A stretch of 29,984 bases of DNA, from IMG/VR virus record IMGVR_UViG_3300032116_010479, positions 1 to 29,984 of that record. One strand, given 5' to 3'. The notes under the pieces were generated by a model. The model made no database searches. It was not told the origin of the DNA and was given only the letters and a program-made list of their open reading frames with translations. Source of the DNA: a virus. Position numbers and translations under genes: made by a program. Numbering within the stretch: position 1 is the first letter of the stretch; each line of letters opens with the position of its first letter. This document shows positions 5,133 to 14,830 of this stretch, piece by piece.

Positions 5133-8100
5133 TTATGGCTCTAATGCGTCAAGTCTTTGTTCAATACTATCTAATCTATCTTTAACTTCTTGTATCGCCA
5201 ACACTAAAAGAGCTCCCATTCTGTCGTACGCAATACTCATTGGAGCTCCTTGAATGTCATAATTTACTACGCCTCTAAATTTTTCAATTAAGTCAAGGTC
5301 CTCGGCTATTAATCCTGATATTGTTGGCTCTTCTTCTTCAGGGTTTATGTAATTAAAGTTAACTGGCTTAATTTGCATTACTGCATCTAAATAACCATTC
5401 CTTGGTATTTCGATAATGTTTTCTTTTAAAGTTCTGCTAGATCCAGATACCTTTAAAAATCCAGAAGAGTTTTGAACTACCGTAGAACCTGTTGTCGTTC
5501 CAGATCCAGCGTTTAATGTATTTGCATATATAGCACCAGTTGAATATATTCTTATTAAAGGTCTCTCAGAAACAGTTGATGCTGTTGGGCTATCACTATA
5601 TCCATCTCCACCTAGCATAATGCTTCCAGTAAGTCTTAGATTTCTCCACCTATAAGGATATGTTAAATAAGTTGGACTATACTTTACACCAAGGTCTGCT
5701 GCTCCATCATAATACGGATACCAAGAACTTACTACGCCAGCCGTAGCTGTTGAGATTAATCCTACTGCGTTTAATCCAACGCAATTAACAGCAGAATATC
5801 CTCCAAAAGGTGCTCTTTTGTATAAAGTTGTTAGTGAGTTAGACGCACTTGATAGGTTTGTTTCGTCGCCAGCTCCAGAATCTGAATCAGATCCTGCATC
5901 TACTAAACTAGGAACTCCAGTAATATTGACATTACCTCCGTAAATTAATGCTCCAGAAATTGTTCCATTTGACGCATTTAATTCAACTGCTCCACTAGTT
6001 ATTTTATTACTACCAATTAACCAACCAGAAGATTCTCCTCCAATATAACCGCTTGTTGCTTTAATGGTTCCAGTAAGATCTACAGATGAGGCTTTAAGTT
6101 TTCCTAATTTGCTTACAGAAAATAAAGTCGGAAGAGCAACTTGTAAAACAACTGGATCTTGAATTGGGTCTATTAATTGTGCTGCTGTTGGCACCCTTAT
6201 AAATGTTTCATATGTTATATTATTATTAGTAAATGAGTTATATATCTGCCTAGATCCTATCGACCATCCTTCTTCTCCGCCTATAAAACCAGCACTTGCT
6301 GTTATTTCGCCTTTAAAAAATGCATTACCAGATTGATTTATTCTAAAGTTTTTTGACGTTATAGAGGGACTTGTTATGCTGTTTCCAAGGTTTATGGCTG
6401 TTCCATTTGATGAATATGAAGACCCGTCAAAAGATCCAGAGTATCCCCAAGATCTAATTATTCCAGTAGTTATAACAGAGCCATCTATTGTTGTAGAGTT
6501 AATTCCACCGATATGTTTATAAACATCTGCCGCAGCAACTCCAGATCCAGCTAGTCCAAGCTGAGCCTCTGCATCTGTGTAAGAACCTATTTGAACTTTT
6601 CCATTTGAAAAAACTCCAAAAGTAAGTCCGCTAGCTTTATTTGCTGGAGGTCCTCCAGCCCAAAACAATAGGTCATTGCTTTGTGATGGCGAAGCTAATC
6701 CAACATAAAAAGTGTTGCTAGTGTTTTTAGTATATATTGCGCTGTTAGATGCATCTAAAACAACATTACCTTTTGTAATTGCAGAAGAATTTACTATCCA
6801 ACCTCCGCTGCCAGTTCCATTTCCACCAAGCTCTGCGCTTGATGTGTAGAATGATGTTTGTGGCGCTGTTGGATTTGCAACAATTCTTGTTACTTCTGAT
6901 CCTCCATAAAAAGATGAAATTCCAGAACTATTCATAACAACTCTATTACCGCCTGGAGTTCCAGCTATAATTGTACCTGTCGTAACCTGTAAATTTCCAG
7001 TTGATATAGTTCCAGATGTTGCATTTATTTGTCCTTCAACAAAAAGATCGTTGCCATCAAATCTTAATTTATTTTTAAGTGAGAACCTTCCAGATGCATC
7101 TACATAAAAACCACTACCTGTGCTATTGTATCCGCCAGTTCCTGATCTTATGTATGTATCAGAATCTGTTGATGAAGAATTTATTTTAATTGAATTTGTG
7201 TTGGTTCCAATAGTTATATACTGTGTTGCAGCAAGTGTGCCAGTTGTTATTTTATCTGCAGATAAATCAGATATGTATGCGTTTGAAATAAATGGTATTG
7301 ATTTTGCAAGAGAAAGATCGGATGCGATTGATGAGTATCCACCATTATTTATAGCTTTAGAATAAAACTTATATGTTGTATTTGCTTGAACATTAACAGT
7401 AAAATTTCCTTCTACATAATTCATATTTCCGCCAGATGCTGCTGCTTTTAATGTACCAATTTTTTGTGCAACAGAATCATTTGCTGATGTATAAGAAGAT
7501 GGAATTGCCCATATCTCAAAATGACTTATATCTTTTTCTATGTCTGTTCCATCAGATTTTTGTGAATATTGCCTAATTCTTACTGCCATTGGACCAGGAT
7601 TTGTGTTTGTAGAATCAAGACCTACGTAAGCCTCTGGCGTTTTAGGCTTAGATATTGATGTGCTACTTAATACGGATATGGATGATGGTGACGCTGTGGT
7701 AAAAGATGACTGCTTTAGTGTATTTCCATTTACAGAAGAAACTCTAATGTTATAAGATAAACCCTGTATAAGATTTTCTATTTTGTGCAAATACTTTGGA
7801 GATGATGTTGTAAATGGCACGAATATAGAATTGTATCCTGTGTCTGTAGATAACTTATATTCTATATTTACTCCGCCATGTTTAGAATAAGTTGATAAAT
7901 CTGAAATAGTCCAGCTAACAGATATGCTTCCAACTCCATTTTTAATTTCATAAGATGAAAGTGTATTTGATGTTACAGTAACAGAAGATGGGGCTGCTGG
8001 GATAGTATTATCTTCAGTTATAACTGGATCTGGAGTTATAGAATGAACAGACGAATACCCTTGACCTTGAAGGTCATTAGTGTCATAAAATATAGCTCTA

Positions 8101-9155
8101 ACATATTTTGTAGAAGAATTAGATTGTATATTAACTGGATTTGAAGAAGTGTTAGCAACCTGTGACCATGGTCCAGAAGGAGAAGAGGATTCTTCTATAA
8201 CAATAACTGCAACTTTATCATCAAGAGTGGCTGCTGGAGCTACCCATGCAACTGAATAATATCCTATGCCTTTTGATAAAGAAATTGTTGGAGCTGGCAA
8301 TGTACTAGTTTTAGATGGAGCTGTCCAGGAATAGGGATTTTTTGGAGAACCGTTTTCTGCTACTGTTTCTATAGTTCCGTAAAGTTGTGTTTTTAACGGA
8401 AATCCAAATCTTTCTTTATTTTCTTTTTCTGTAAAAGTTCCAATGTGTATAGAACCACTAGAGCTTTTTTCAATTCTTTTTGTAAATGCCAGGGCATTAT
8501 TTCCGTAATAAGCATTCAGCAAATAATGACTTAAGGTTTTGTTATTTGGTAATGTCAAATCATGTGTTATTGTAAATACTAAATCTCCACCCTTCCAAGC
8601 CATAGAAACATTTTGTATTGGATCATTTGCTTCAGAGTCTATTTTAATTGTTCTAGTATCACTAAAATTAGAGACTTTTCCTCTAGTACTTATTGCTCTC
8701 AGTTTTACTTCATAAGTTTCGTTTTTACTTGCTGGAACAGCTAATGGTTCGCCAGCTTTAGTTATTTTATTTGAATATGGAATAAACTGACCTTGGTCAA
8801 CATTTTTATACCAAACTTCTATTTCTTTGAAGTTAGAAGAATATGCAACTCCATCTTTATCTAAACCGCTCCAAGTTACTACAAAGTTTTTACCGTCTGA
8901 TTTTAGGTGTGAAGATAAGAATTCTGGCGCCTCTAATGGGTCTTCCTCTGGTGTAAAAATTACTTTTATGTGTGACCATGGGCCATTAGTACCATCTTTA
9001 TACACCCATCTAAATTGAATGGGATACATTTTATCTGGCTCAAGGTCAGATATTATAAGCTTAAAAAATCCTTCTCTATCAGATTTTACTGGCTTATCGT
9101 TTAACTGAACTTTCTCAGGCAGTACCAAAATTGATCTCCATTCTGTACTCAACAT
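5133..9155 (-). CDS. Large tail fibre protein with fibronectin-like repeats and C-terminal S74 self-cleaving chaperone (1340 aa)
   Basis: Residues 1 to about 620 show serial fibronectin-III-like beta domains (for example GKNFVVTWSGLD, GDLVFTITHDL, YYSVAWVAPAA, GSISVSWTISD). From about 620 to 1230 there is a repetitive fibre shaft with recurring ITTGTLAATQYI, GTIKATSGYIGGESSGWLIG and GEITASAGFIGGEEGWSIG units. The last 102 residues are a peptidase S74 intramolecular chaperone: GSSRTLKENI holds the expected Ser-x4-Lys pair (S1239, K1244), followed by GLIAEDL, YDRMGALLVLAIQEVKDRL and a final coiled coil. Members of this family trimerise the fibre, then cut before the serine. ATG 9155 lies 41 bases inside the previous gene with only a distant GGAAG; a TTG at 9128 has GGAG seven bases ahead and is a credible alternative start. 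Likely role: host-binding side or central fibre. Confidence 0.92.
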   Translation of the reverse strand: MLSTEWRSILVLPEKVQLNDKPVKSDREGFFKLIISDLEPDKMYPIQFRWVYKDGTNGPWSHIKVIFTPEEDPLEAPEFLSSHLKSDGKNFVVTWSGLDKDGVAYSSNFKEIEVWYKNVDQGQFIPYSNKITKAGEPLAVPASKNETYEVKLRAISTRGKVSNFSDTRTIKIDSEANDPIQNVSMAWKGGDLVFTITHDLTLPNNKTLSHYLLNAYYGNNALAFTKRIEKSSSGSIHIGTFTEKENKERFGFPLKTQLYGTIETVAENGSPKNPYSWTAPSKTSTLPAPTISLSKGIGYYSVAWVAPAATLDDKVAVIVIEESSSPSGPWSQVANTSSNPVNIQSNSSTKYVRAIFYDTNDLQGQGYSSVHSITPDPVITEDNTIPAAPSSVTVTSNTLSSYEIKNGVGSISVSWTISDLSTYSKHGGVNIEYKLSTDTGYNSIFVPFTTSSPKYLHKIENLIQGLSYNIRVSSVNGNTLKQSSFTTASPSSISVLSSTSISKPKTPEAYVGLDSTNTNPGPMAVRIRQYSQKSDGTDIEKDISHFEIWAIPSSYTSANDSVAQKIGTLKAAASGGNMNYVEGNFTVNVQANTTYKFYSKAINNGGYSSIASDLSLAKSIPFISNAYISDLSADKITTGTLAATQYITIGTNTNSIKINSSSTDSDTYIRSGTGGYNSTGSGFYVDASGRFSLKNKLRFDGNDLFVEGQINATSGTISTGNLQVTTGTIIAGTPGGNRVVMNSSGISSFYGGSEVTRIVANPTAPQTSFYTSSAELGGNGTGSGGWIVNSSAITKGNVVLDASNSAIYTKNTSNTFYVGLASPSQSNDLLFWAGGPPANKASGLTFGVFSNGKVQIGSYTDAEAQLGLAGSGVAAADVYKHIGGINSTTIDGSVITTGIIRSWGYSGSFDGSSYSSNGTAINLGNSITSPSITSKNFRINQSGNAFFKGEITASAGFIGGEEGWSIGSRQIYNSFTNNNITYETFIRVPTAAQLIDPIQDPVVLQVALPTLFSVSKLGKLKASSVDLTGTIKATSGYIGGESSGWLIGSNKITSGAVELNASNGTISGALIYGGNVNITGVPSLVDAGSDSDSGAGDETNLSSASNSLTTLYKRAPFGGYSAVNCVGLNAVGLISTATAGVVSSWYPYYDGAADLGVKYSPTYLTYPYRWRNLRLTGSIMLGGDGYSDSPTASTVSERPLIRIYSTGAIYANTLNAGSGTTTGSTVVQNSSGFLKVSGSSRTLKENIIEIPRNGYLDAVMQIKPVNFNYINPEEEEPTISGLIAEDLDLIEKFRGVVNYDIQGAPMSIAYDRMGALLVLAIQEVKDRLDSIEQRLDALEP

Positions 9156-9999
9156 CTACAGATCTTCCAGAAATTTTAACTAGTGGAGTAGACAAAACTT
9201 TTCTGCTTATTAATCCGTATGTTGGGTCAAAAGAGTCTTCATCATTTATTCTTAGCCCGTCTAATCCAACAACTGTCTGAAGACCATTCTTCGGAACCAG
9301 GACTATTCCAATTTTATTTATTTTAGAAAAATCTGGATTGTTTGAATTTGCACCAGCTAATAATGTTGAAATTAAAATATCATTAGATATTTTGTTTCCA
9401 GTTCCAACATTATCCAATATTTCAATTTCATAATAAGCTAAATCAGAACTATAAAATCTTATTTTAATTTTTTCAAGATTATTATCATTTTTGTAATAGG
9501 ATAGCTTTACTGTGTCATTAACACTATAACCAGAAAAGTCTGTCTCTGGAATTGTTGAAGTGTAAATGTTTTCAGATCCAATTCCAGATTGCATGTTTAA
9601 TAAGCTATCTGCAATAAGAGCACCTGTTGTAGATGATAATGGGTTGAATCCATCTAAATCTGTCCAATCAAAAGCATCGGAGAAGTCTGATATAAATTTG
9701 CTATCAAAATTTATTAAAGATAATTTTCTGGATGGGTATATTCCAACTTCTTTTATATTCCCAGCAATATCTACTGGCAAAATTGCTTTGTATATAACAA
9801 AATACTTTATGACATTTGAATCTGAATATATATCTGTGCCGCCAAACTCTACTGGAGTTCTGTAGAATTCAAACCCTAGTCTGGTATCGGTTTGAGATGC
9901 TGAAGTATTGTCTATGCCAAACACCATATCTTTAGCCTGACTTGAAATATTACCAGCTATAAAATTTGTCAAAAATCTTTTTCCGAATAGTGTTATCAT
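9115..9999 (-). CDS. Minor tail/baseplate protein with beta-sandwich domain (294 aa)
   Basis: The protein begins MITLFGKRFLTNFIAGNISS, then has a beta-strand region (DMVFGIDNTSASQTDTRLGF) seen in phage tail-tip proteins. A central jelly-roll-like domain (about 100-250) contains paired strands such as KIKIRFYSSDLAYYEIEI and KINKIGIVLVPKNGLQTVVG ending in a DGLRINDED turn, reminiscent of carbohydrate-binding modules. I place the start at ATG 9999, which overlaps the TGA of the preceding gene as ATGA and has GGAGAG just upstream; a frame-extended ATG at 10026 would add nine residues inside that gene and lacks this site. The C-terminus overlaps the fibre gene. It probably builds the baseplate or fibre socket; exact role unknown. 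Confidence 0.8.
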   Translation of the reverse strand: MITLFGKRFLTNFIAGNISSQAKDMVFGIDNTSASQTDTRLGFEFYRTPVEFGGTDIYSDSNVIKYFVIYKAILPVDIAGNIKEVGIYPSRKLSLINFDSKFISDFSDAFDWTDLDGFNPLSSTTGALIADSLLNMQSGIGSENIYTSTIPETDFSGYSVNDTVKLSYYKNDNNLEKIKIRFYSSDLAYYEIEILDNVGTGNKISNDILISTLLAGANSNNPDFSKINKIGIVLVPKNGLQTVVGLDGLRINDEDSFDPTYGLISRKVLSTPLVKISGRSVDVEYRMEINFGTA

Positions 10000-10358
10000 A
10001 TCTCTCCAAACTGTGCGTCCACCCAATTAACAGACTGAGGCATTGAAGATGTATTTTTTACATAAATTTCATACTCCCAGTAAAGGACTCCATTTTTATA
10101 TATTGCCTTTGGAGGCAAAACAATCTCTATGTCTGAAAGGTCTGGCTTATCTCCTCCAACATCAGAATCAGAATCGCCATCTTTACCTTCTGGAAACTTA
10201 AATTGTATTTCAGAAATTTTAGATGATCCAGAATTTGTGATTGATTTTCGCTCTCCACCTACAACTCTGTCTGAAGGTTTTAAAAAAATAGATGCCTTAC
10301 TTCCAGGAGTAACAACTACTACTGGATTATTTTGGTTAGCCGAATCCTTTTTAATCAT
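9996..10358 (-). CDS. Small tail-tip protein of unknown function (120 aa)
   Basis: The N-terminal half is strand-forming (NPVVVVTPGSKASIFLKPSD and SSKISEIQFKFPEG), the middle is a low-complexity acidic loop (GKDGDSDSDVGGDKPDLSD) that could bind calcium, and the C-terminal half is again beta-rich (IEIVLPPKAIYKNGVLYWEY, EIYVKNTSS). The last residues, NWVDAQFGEI, overlap the next gene. It lies between two minor tail genes, so it is likely part of the tail tip or baseplate. ATG 10358 follows a poor ribosome-binding site (GGGTAAATGG), 21 bases after the preceding gene. No enzyme motif was seen. Confidence 0.75.
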   Translation of the reverse strand: MIKKDSANQNNPVVVVTPGSKASIFLKPSDRVVGGERKSITNSGSSKISEIQFKFPEGKDGDSDSDVGGDKPDLSDIEIVLPPKAIYKNGVLYWEYEIYVKNTSSMPQSVNWVDAQFGEI

Positions 10359-10379
10359 TTTTTTATTATACCATTTACC

Positions 10380-12086
10380 CTATATAGTGCGACATGTTAT
10401 GCTTGTCTTCAAACCAGCGCTAAATGTATGCCTGATATTAGTAACTATTAATGGCTCCTCCCCAGTAAAATTTTGATAGTCATATTTAACTGTAACTATG
10501 TCTCCAACTTGAATCAGAGGGTTGCCAAAAATTTCCATTTTTATAATTCTTCCTTTATTGATTACTTTATTCTTAATCCATTCACCTAGACTTTTTGCAT
10601 CCTCAGATCGTTGTATCCATTTAGTCTCAAAAATTACTGGCCTCTTAATTCCATAATCTTTATCGTCTCCAGTAGTATAAATGAGTTGAGAAGAATTACT
10701 TAACTTGTTTCCATATAAATGCAATTGAGTTGTTTCCCCATCTGTAACTGGTATTGTTGTTGAGCTATTATTTAACACCCATGCTGTTGACGTAAAGTTA
10801 TTCCAGCCCTGAGATAATATTGAGGCTGCAGAATTTATTCCAGTGTCCCATCCAATTGGTACTGCTGGAGAACTGTTAAACTTAACATCGTATTTTCTTA
10901 TCTCTCTTGCTATGGTTCCAAACTCATCTACGTATTCTCCATCAATTTGTGGAGGCTGATCTTCATTAAAAACTAATTCTCCAAAAGCATTGGAAATAAA
11001 ATCTTCTGAATATTGTCCATAATATTTATTTGTAATACTTGATGTGTCTGAATAGTATTTAGCATCTGTTGATCTACCATACACATAGTCATAGTGAACT
11101 TTTCCTCTTGAACAAATTAAAGTGATTTTAGAAGTAGGATCAACTAACTTGAAAACTTTTTTGCTTCCAGTATTATAATATGTTTTATCAGAAGCTCTAA
11201 GCATAACTCCGTTTACATATGCGATCATTGTAATATTAAATCCATCTAGCTTTACCCTTATATCAATGTTGTATATCTGTCCAGCATATATAGCAGTTTG
11301 AAATGTTTCAGCTAAAGTCTCTACCCCATCTTTTCCTTTTTGAATTTTAACCCACCTTATAGCTTTTCTTCCTACAGATGAAGCAGAGGATGTTGTCTCT
11401 ATAAGCAAATAATATCCTTTATTTGCCCTATCGTCCGTAAAAAATCCCATTCCTCCACCAGATAATCCATTTTCAACATCTGCTGCAAACCTTAAGCTTG
11501 TACCGAAAGAAAAATAGCTTGCATTTTCTCCAGAAGGGTATTTTGGAGCTGAGTTTTTGCCTCCAGGCAAAAGTCCTTGGGAACTTTGTGGGACTTTTAT
11601 TGCACTAAATGATCTCGTAGCAACAGTATATTTTTTATCATCTGCAACTTTAGAGTTTAATGTTAAGTACCCTTTATAAAAATTACTAGTTATATCCTTT
11701 GGGTCGGTAGAGTTGCCTATTAAAGAACTACCAGCTAATTCCTCATCCATGACATACCCAAATATTTTTAATTCATCTGGGTTATCTGAAGGATCCAATC
11801 CCTCAAATATGGCCTTTATTGTGATGTCATATTTTTTTCTTCGTTCTAAACCAGTTATTTCAAAAGGTGACGAAGTTGGATTTGGAGAAACTTGAGTTAT
11901 TACTCCAGAAGATACATCTTTATATGCAACATTATACAAAGATGGCTCCTCATCCATATTCATTGTTTCAACAGTTATTCTAATTGCTGTATCAGAAACT
12001 TGCTCTACTACAGGACGATTTAACATTGATTTGTTAAAATCAACACCGCCATCATCTACTCTTAATCCAGGATAGAAATATTTCAT
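10380..12086 (-). CDS. Minor tail protein with fibronectin and concanavalin/LamG-like domains (568 aa)
   Basis: Residues about 25-105 form a fibronectin-III-like domain (TAIRITVETMN ... FEITGLERRKKYDITIKAIF). Residues about 170-330 look like a laminin-G/concanavalin jelly roll: SYFSFGTSLRFAADV, GGGMGFFTDDRANKGYYLLI, IYNIDIRVKLDGFNITMIAY; such domains bind sugars or proteins. The C-terminal part ends with NPLIQVGDIVTVKY and TNIRHTFSAGLKTSITCRTI, a strand pair common at the C-terminus of phage baseplate-hub or minor tail proteins. The ATG at 12086 shares its A with the TAA of the preceding gene. It probably sits at the tail tip with the 755-residue protein and contacts the host surface. Family assignment is by pattern, not by search. 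Confidence 0.82.
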   Translation of the reverse strand: MKYFYPGLRVDDGGVDFNKSMLNRPVVEQVSDTAIRITVETMNMDEEPSLYNVAYKDVSSGVITQVSPNPTSSPFEITGLERRKKYDITIKAIFEGLDPSDNPDELKIFGYVMDEELAGSSLIGNSTDPKDITSNFYKGYLTLNSKVADDKKYTVATRSFSAIKVPQSSQGLLPGGKNSAPKYPSGENASYFSFGTSLRFAADVENGLSGGGMGFFTDDRANKGYYLLIETTSSASSVGRKAIRWVKIQKGKDGVETLAETFQTAIYAGQIYNIDIRVKLDGFNITMIAYVNGVMLRASDKTYYNTGSKKVFKLVDPTSKITLICSRGKVHYDYVYGRSTDAKYYSDTSSITNKYYGQYSEDFISNAFGELVFNEDQPPQIDGEYVDEFGTIAREIRKYDVKFNSSPAVPIGWDTGINSAASILSQGWNNFTSTAWVLNNSSTTIPVTDGETTQLHLYGNKLSNSSQLIYTTGDDKDYGIKRPVIFETKWIQRSEDAKSLGEWIKNKVINKGRIIKMEIFGNPLIQVGDIVTVKYDYQNFTGEEPLIVTNIRHTFSAGLKTSITCRTI

Positions 12087-14353
12087 TATGCCCAGGAGGC
12101 CTTATAAGCCTTCCACTTCCCTCCTTCAAAAGCTTTTGCTGTTAACTCATGAGACGAAATAGTTGTCCCAAGAGCGCCTCTTTTTTTAACACGCAACTTA
12201 TTGCTTGGAGCAAACGTTGAATCTAGCGATCCTGTTGACCCATCAAAACTTCTAGCTCTTGCTATGTTTCTATATTTAGCAACATCAGCTTCTGACTCAA
12301 CCCATACATACTTAACTCGATTAGTGGAGTTGTCTTTTAAAATTAATTTATATTCTATTGCGTCATACTCTATAATTTCAGAATTTATTACAATGTATCC
12401 TTGATAAGCAAACGGGGACTGTATATTATTGAACTCTGTCATTTGATCTATTTGGATTTCTATAGCTTGACCTTCTATTGGATTTGTAGTTGTTATTGGA
12501 GAAATTAATGCCCCTGCGGCTAAATAACTTACTGGTGCTACGAATAAATTTTCTGAAGTTCCTACTAAGTTTGAATTAAATGGGCTATCATATATAATCT
12601 TAACTTGATTAGCACTTGGAATTTCCTTATGGGAAAATGAGGCTATGTTTGGCAAAACTCCGTTGTCTAAATTGTATGTAAAGTTTGTCTGAAACAATCC
12701 AGTGCTTTCATACATATAGTCTCTACTATAAAGTTGTAAAATTCCATCTTCATCTACTATAGCATTCATTTGAATGTCATTACAAATTTCTTGCAAGCAC
12801 TCCCAAACGCTTTTAGTGCCGTCCGACCACCAATAATTTATAACTGGAACTGAATAGTCTTCATAAATTTGAACACCTAATATTTCGCTTGACACTGTTA
12901 CTAAGTTAAATTTATAAGAGGTAAATCCTACAGAGTCTAATAATGCTGTTATTATTCCTACTGCGGTAAACGATTCGTAATATCTTTCTGGGGCAAAAGA
13001 GTCCATGAGAATTTTTGCTGCATCAAAAGCTTCTATAGAAGTATCTCCTTTATTTTTAATTTCCCAAGAATCAATATAAAATTGCCCCTGTACAACAACA
13101 TCATATTCTCCTGGAACCGTTATTGCATTTTCATGAAAAATTTTAAAATATGGAACAATCATAGATTTAGAAAACATATAAATTAAACTTGAGTCTAAAT
13201 GTTCATTGTTAAAATCATAATTAACTATTTGCAAACTATCTTGATTATTTTGTGAATCTTTATATTTAGCAATTGACATTGATAATGAGTTAGATGTAAC
13301 TTTTCCAATAGGTAAGACATCTTCCGAATTCGCAGAAGACTCCTTTTGAATTTCAAATGAAACTATATCATCAGATATGTTTTGTACCCATCTAGGGCTC
13401 AAATCTATGAGGCCTATCATTTTGTCTACAGAATTAGCTGCAGTTATTCTTACATGCTCAATCTCAATTGGGTTTGCATATTTAAAATCTGAATTCCACA
13501 CGTCTTCTTGAAGTTTTACCCAGTTAAAAGTTCCATTTAAATCTTTATAATGTAATATTACTTTGTTATCAGACACAGAAAATTGGCCCAGACTTTGTTC
13601 TGCCTGACCGACTTTTTTTATATATATGTAACAGTTAGATGGAACATGATGAAATTTTTCAAAGGTGGCAACTATTTTGTTTGTTAAGGCTGGTTTTGTT
13701 GGATCAGAAAGTTCAGCTAATCCACTTTGTGTTATTTTTTGTGGAGCGACTGTATCGTTTATTGTAAAAATATTTTTTTCTGGAACTGAAGATATTTGTC
13801 CAGCCATTGAAAGTGATCCCATGCCAGTAACAGTGACTATCATGCCACTTGTAAATCCATGACTTTCAGTTGTTGTAAAAAATACTTTTTCTCCAGTGCT
13901 GTAAGCTTCTTTTACTGTAGCAGTTTCATGCACATATTTAATTTTTACATCTAACATTTTCCCTTTAGGGGTTAGAAAGTATTGATAATCATTAGTAGCT
14001 CCAGCATAGTAAACTCTTGGCATATCTGAAGGATACTCAAAAACTCTTAAACTAGAATAATATTCTCCATTAGACAAGGGGTACTCCGAATCTGAGTCTA
14101 CATAATATTTTACTCCGCCTTCTCTTGGCCTAAATGGTTTTATTATAGAATCTACTGGGAACAATTTTTTAAAAGGATTTATTTTAATTGTTGGTGTCAC
14201 TTGACCAATATAATCTTGATCTGTAGATGTAGTTGTCACGGTTATATTCTGTAACATTGAATTCATGTTGTGCTCTAATAAAGCACCAGATCCAATTTTA
14301 ACAGTATGGTTTTGTTCAAATAAATCTTTTAAATCGTCAGATACCTGTATCAT
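12086..14353 (-). CDS. Large minor tail / baseplate-hub-like protein (755 aa)
   Basis: A mostly beta-rich protein that follows the tape measure and a small tail gene, the normal place for baseplate hub or tail-associated proteins. Parts that can be recognised: an N-terminal domain with repeated threonine-rich strands (TVTTTSTDQDYIGQVTPTIK), a small barrel-like insert near 150-215 (KVFFTTTESHGFTSGMIVTV and NIFTINDTVA), and a helical-beta region around 450-560 (ERYYESFTAVGIITALLDSV, WECLQEICNDIQMNAIVDED, GILQLYSRD) that resembles the hub domain common to siphophage Tal/gp27-like proteins. No peptidase motif was identified. Its ATG at 14353 shares its A with the upstream TAA. It likely caps the tube and anchors the fibres. 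Confidence 0.83.
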   Translation of the reverse strand: MIQVSDDLKDLFEQNHTVKIGSGALLEHNMNSMLQNITVTTTSTDQDYIGQVTPTIKINPFKKLFPVDSIIKPFRPREGGVKYYVDSDSEYPLSNGEYYSSLRVFEYPSDMPRVYYAGATNDYQYFLTPKGKMLDVKIKYVHETATVKEAYSTGEKVFFTTTESHGFTSGMIVTVTGMGSLSMAGQISSVPEKNIFTINDTVAPQKITQSGLAELSDPTKPALTNKIVATFEKFHHVPSNCYIYIKKVGQAEQSLGQFSVSDNKVILHYKDLNGTFNWVKLQEDVWNSDFKYANPIEIEHVRITAANSVDKMIGLIDLSPRWVQNISDDIVSFEIQKESSANSEDVLPIGKVTSNSLSMSIAKYKDSQNNQDSLQIVNYDFNNEHLDSSLIYMFSKSMIVPYFKIFHENAITVPGEYDVVVQGQFYIDSWEIKNKGDTSIEAFDAAKILMDSFAPERYYESFTAVGIITALLDSVGFTSYKFNLVTVSSEILGVQIYEDYSVPVINYWWSDGTKSVWECLQEICNDIQMNAIVDEDGILQLYSRDYMYESTGLFQTNFTYNLDNGVLPNIASFSHKEIPSANQVKIIYDSPFNSNLVGTSENLFVAPVSYLAAGALISPITTTNPIEGQAIEIQIDQMTEFNNIQSPFAYQGYIVINSEIIEYDAIEYKLILKDNSTNRVKYVWVESEADVAKYRNIARARSFDGSTGSLDSTFAPSNKLRVKKRGALGTTISSHELTAKAFEGGKWKAYKASWA

Positions 14354-14829
14354 TATACCTCTTCCATACTAAGAGATACATTCCAGAAAGCATTTACTCC
14401 TCTTTTTACTAATGTAAAATTACAATTTGTAAATGAGACTAGGTATTCTTCTTCTTTGGTAGTATCATAATCTTTTGCCCCGCCTTTTGAAAAATTAACT
14501 CTTATCTTAAATACATCTCTTCCTAAATCACTTTTATAGAATTCTCTTAAATCTTCTGCTCCCCATTTTCCATCTGCTGTTTGCGATCTATATGATGGAA
14601 GCATCATCCAAGAAGTGCTGAATGTTTTTTTATCTGCTACCCAAAATTTTCGCAAAGACCCGTTAGCCATTCTTTGAGAGTCTTCTATTCTCATTGAGGA
14701 TACCTCTAATTCAGATCTATTATGATCCGACAATTCTCTCCATCCAAGTGTAGTTATTGCTGGGGTGGCCAATTTATCTGGAGCATAAACTCTAATCAAA
14801 TTACCTTTAGGTAATATTATTGCGGCCAT
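14353..14829 (-). CDS. Small tail protein after the tape measure; distal-tail-like (158 aa)
   Basis: The protein is short and beta-rich with a single tube-like domain: NLIRVYAPDKLATPAITTLG, RSELEVSSMRIEDSQRMANG, KTFSTSWMMLPSYRS, VFKIRVNFSKGG, EEYLVSFTNCNFTLVKRG and a closing WNVSLSMEEV. The ending, a phenylalanine-rich strand pair and then the S-L-S-M-E-E strand, recalls tube-fold proteins (tail tube or distal tail). The gene lies one base after the tape measure stop, with an AGGAG site in the last codons of that gene, and overlaps the next start as TAATG. A distal tail or tube-like adaptor at the tail tip is likely; a tail tube paralogue is another possibility. Confidence 0.75.
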   Translation of the reverse strand: MAAIILPKGNLIRVYAPDKLATPAITTLGWRELSDHNRSELEVSSMRIEDSQRMANGSLRKFWVADKKTFSTSWMMLPSYRSQTADGKWGAEDLREFYKSDLGRDVFKIRVNFSKGGAKDYDTTKEEEYLVSFTNCNFTLVKRGVNAFWNVSLSMEEV

Positions 14830-14830
14830 A

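Noticed and set aside
7120-7365. Plus-strand frame of 81 codons in the fibre gene
   Set aside because: Antisense to the fibre shaft; no ribosome-binding site and no known pattern.
10000-10026. Upstream ATG giving a 303-residue form of the minor tail protein
   Set aside because: The ATG at 9999 overlaps the previous stop and has GGAGAG before it; the upstream one does not.
10365-10370. TATAAT on the minus strand just before the 120-residue gene
   Set aside because: A start here would fall at or after the ATG, and the -35 region has no match; it is likely chance in an A-T-rich gap.
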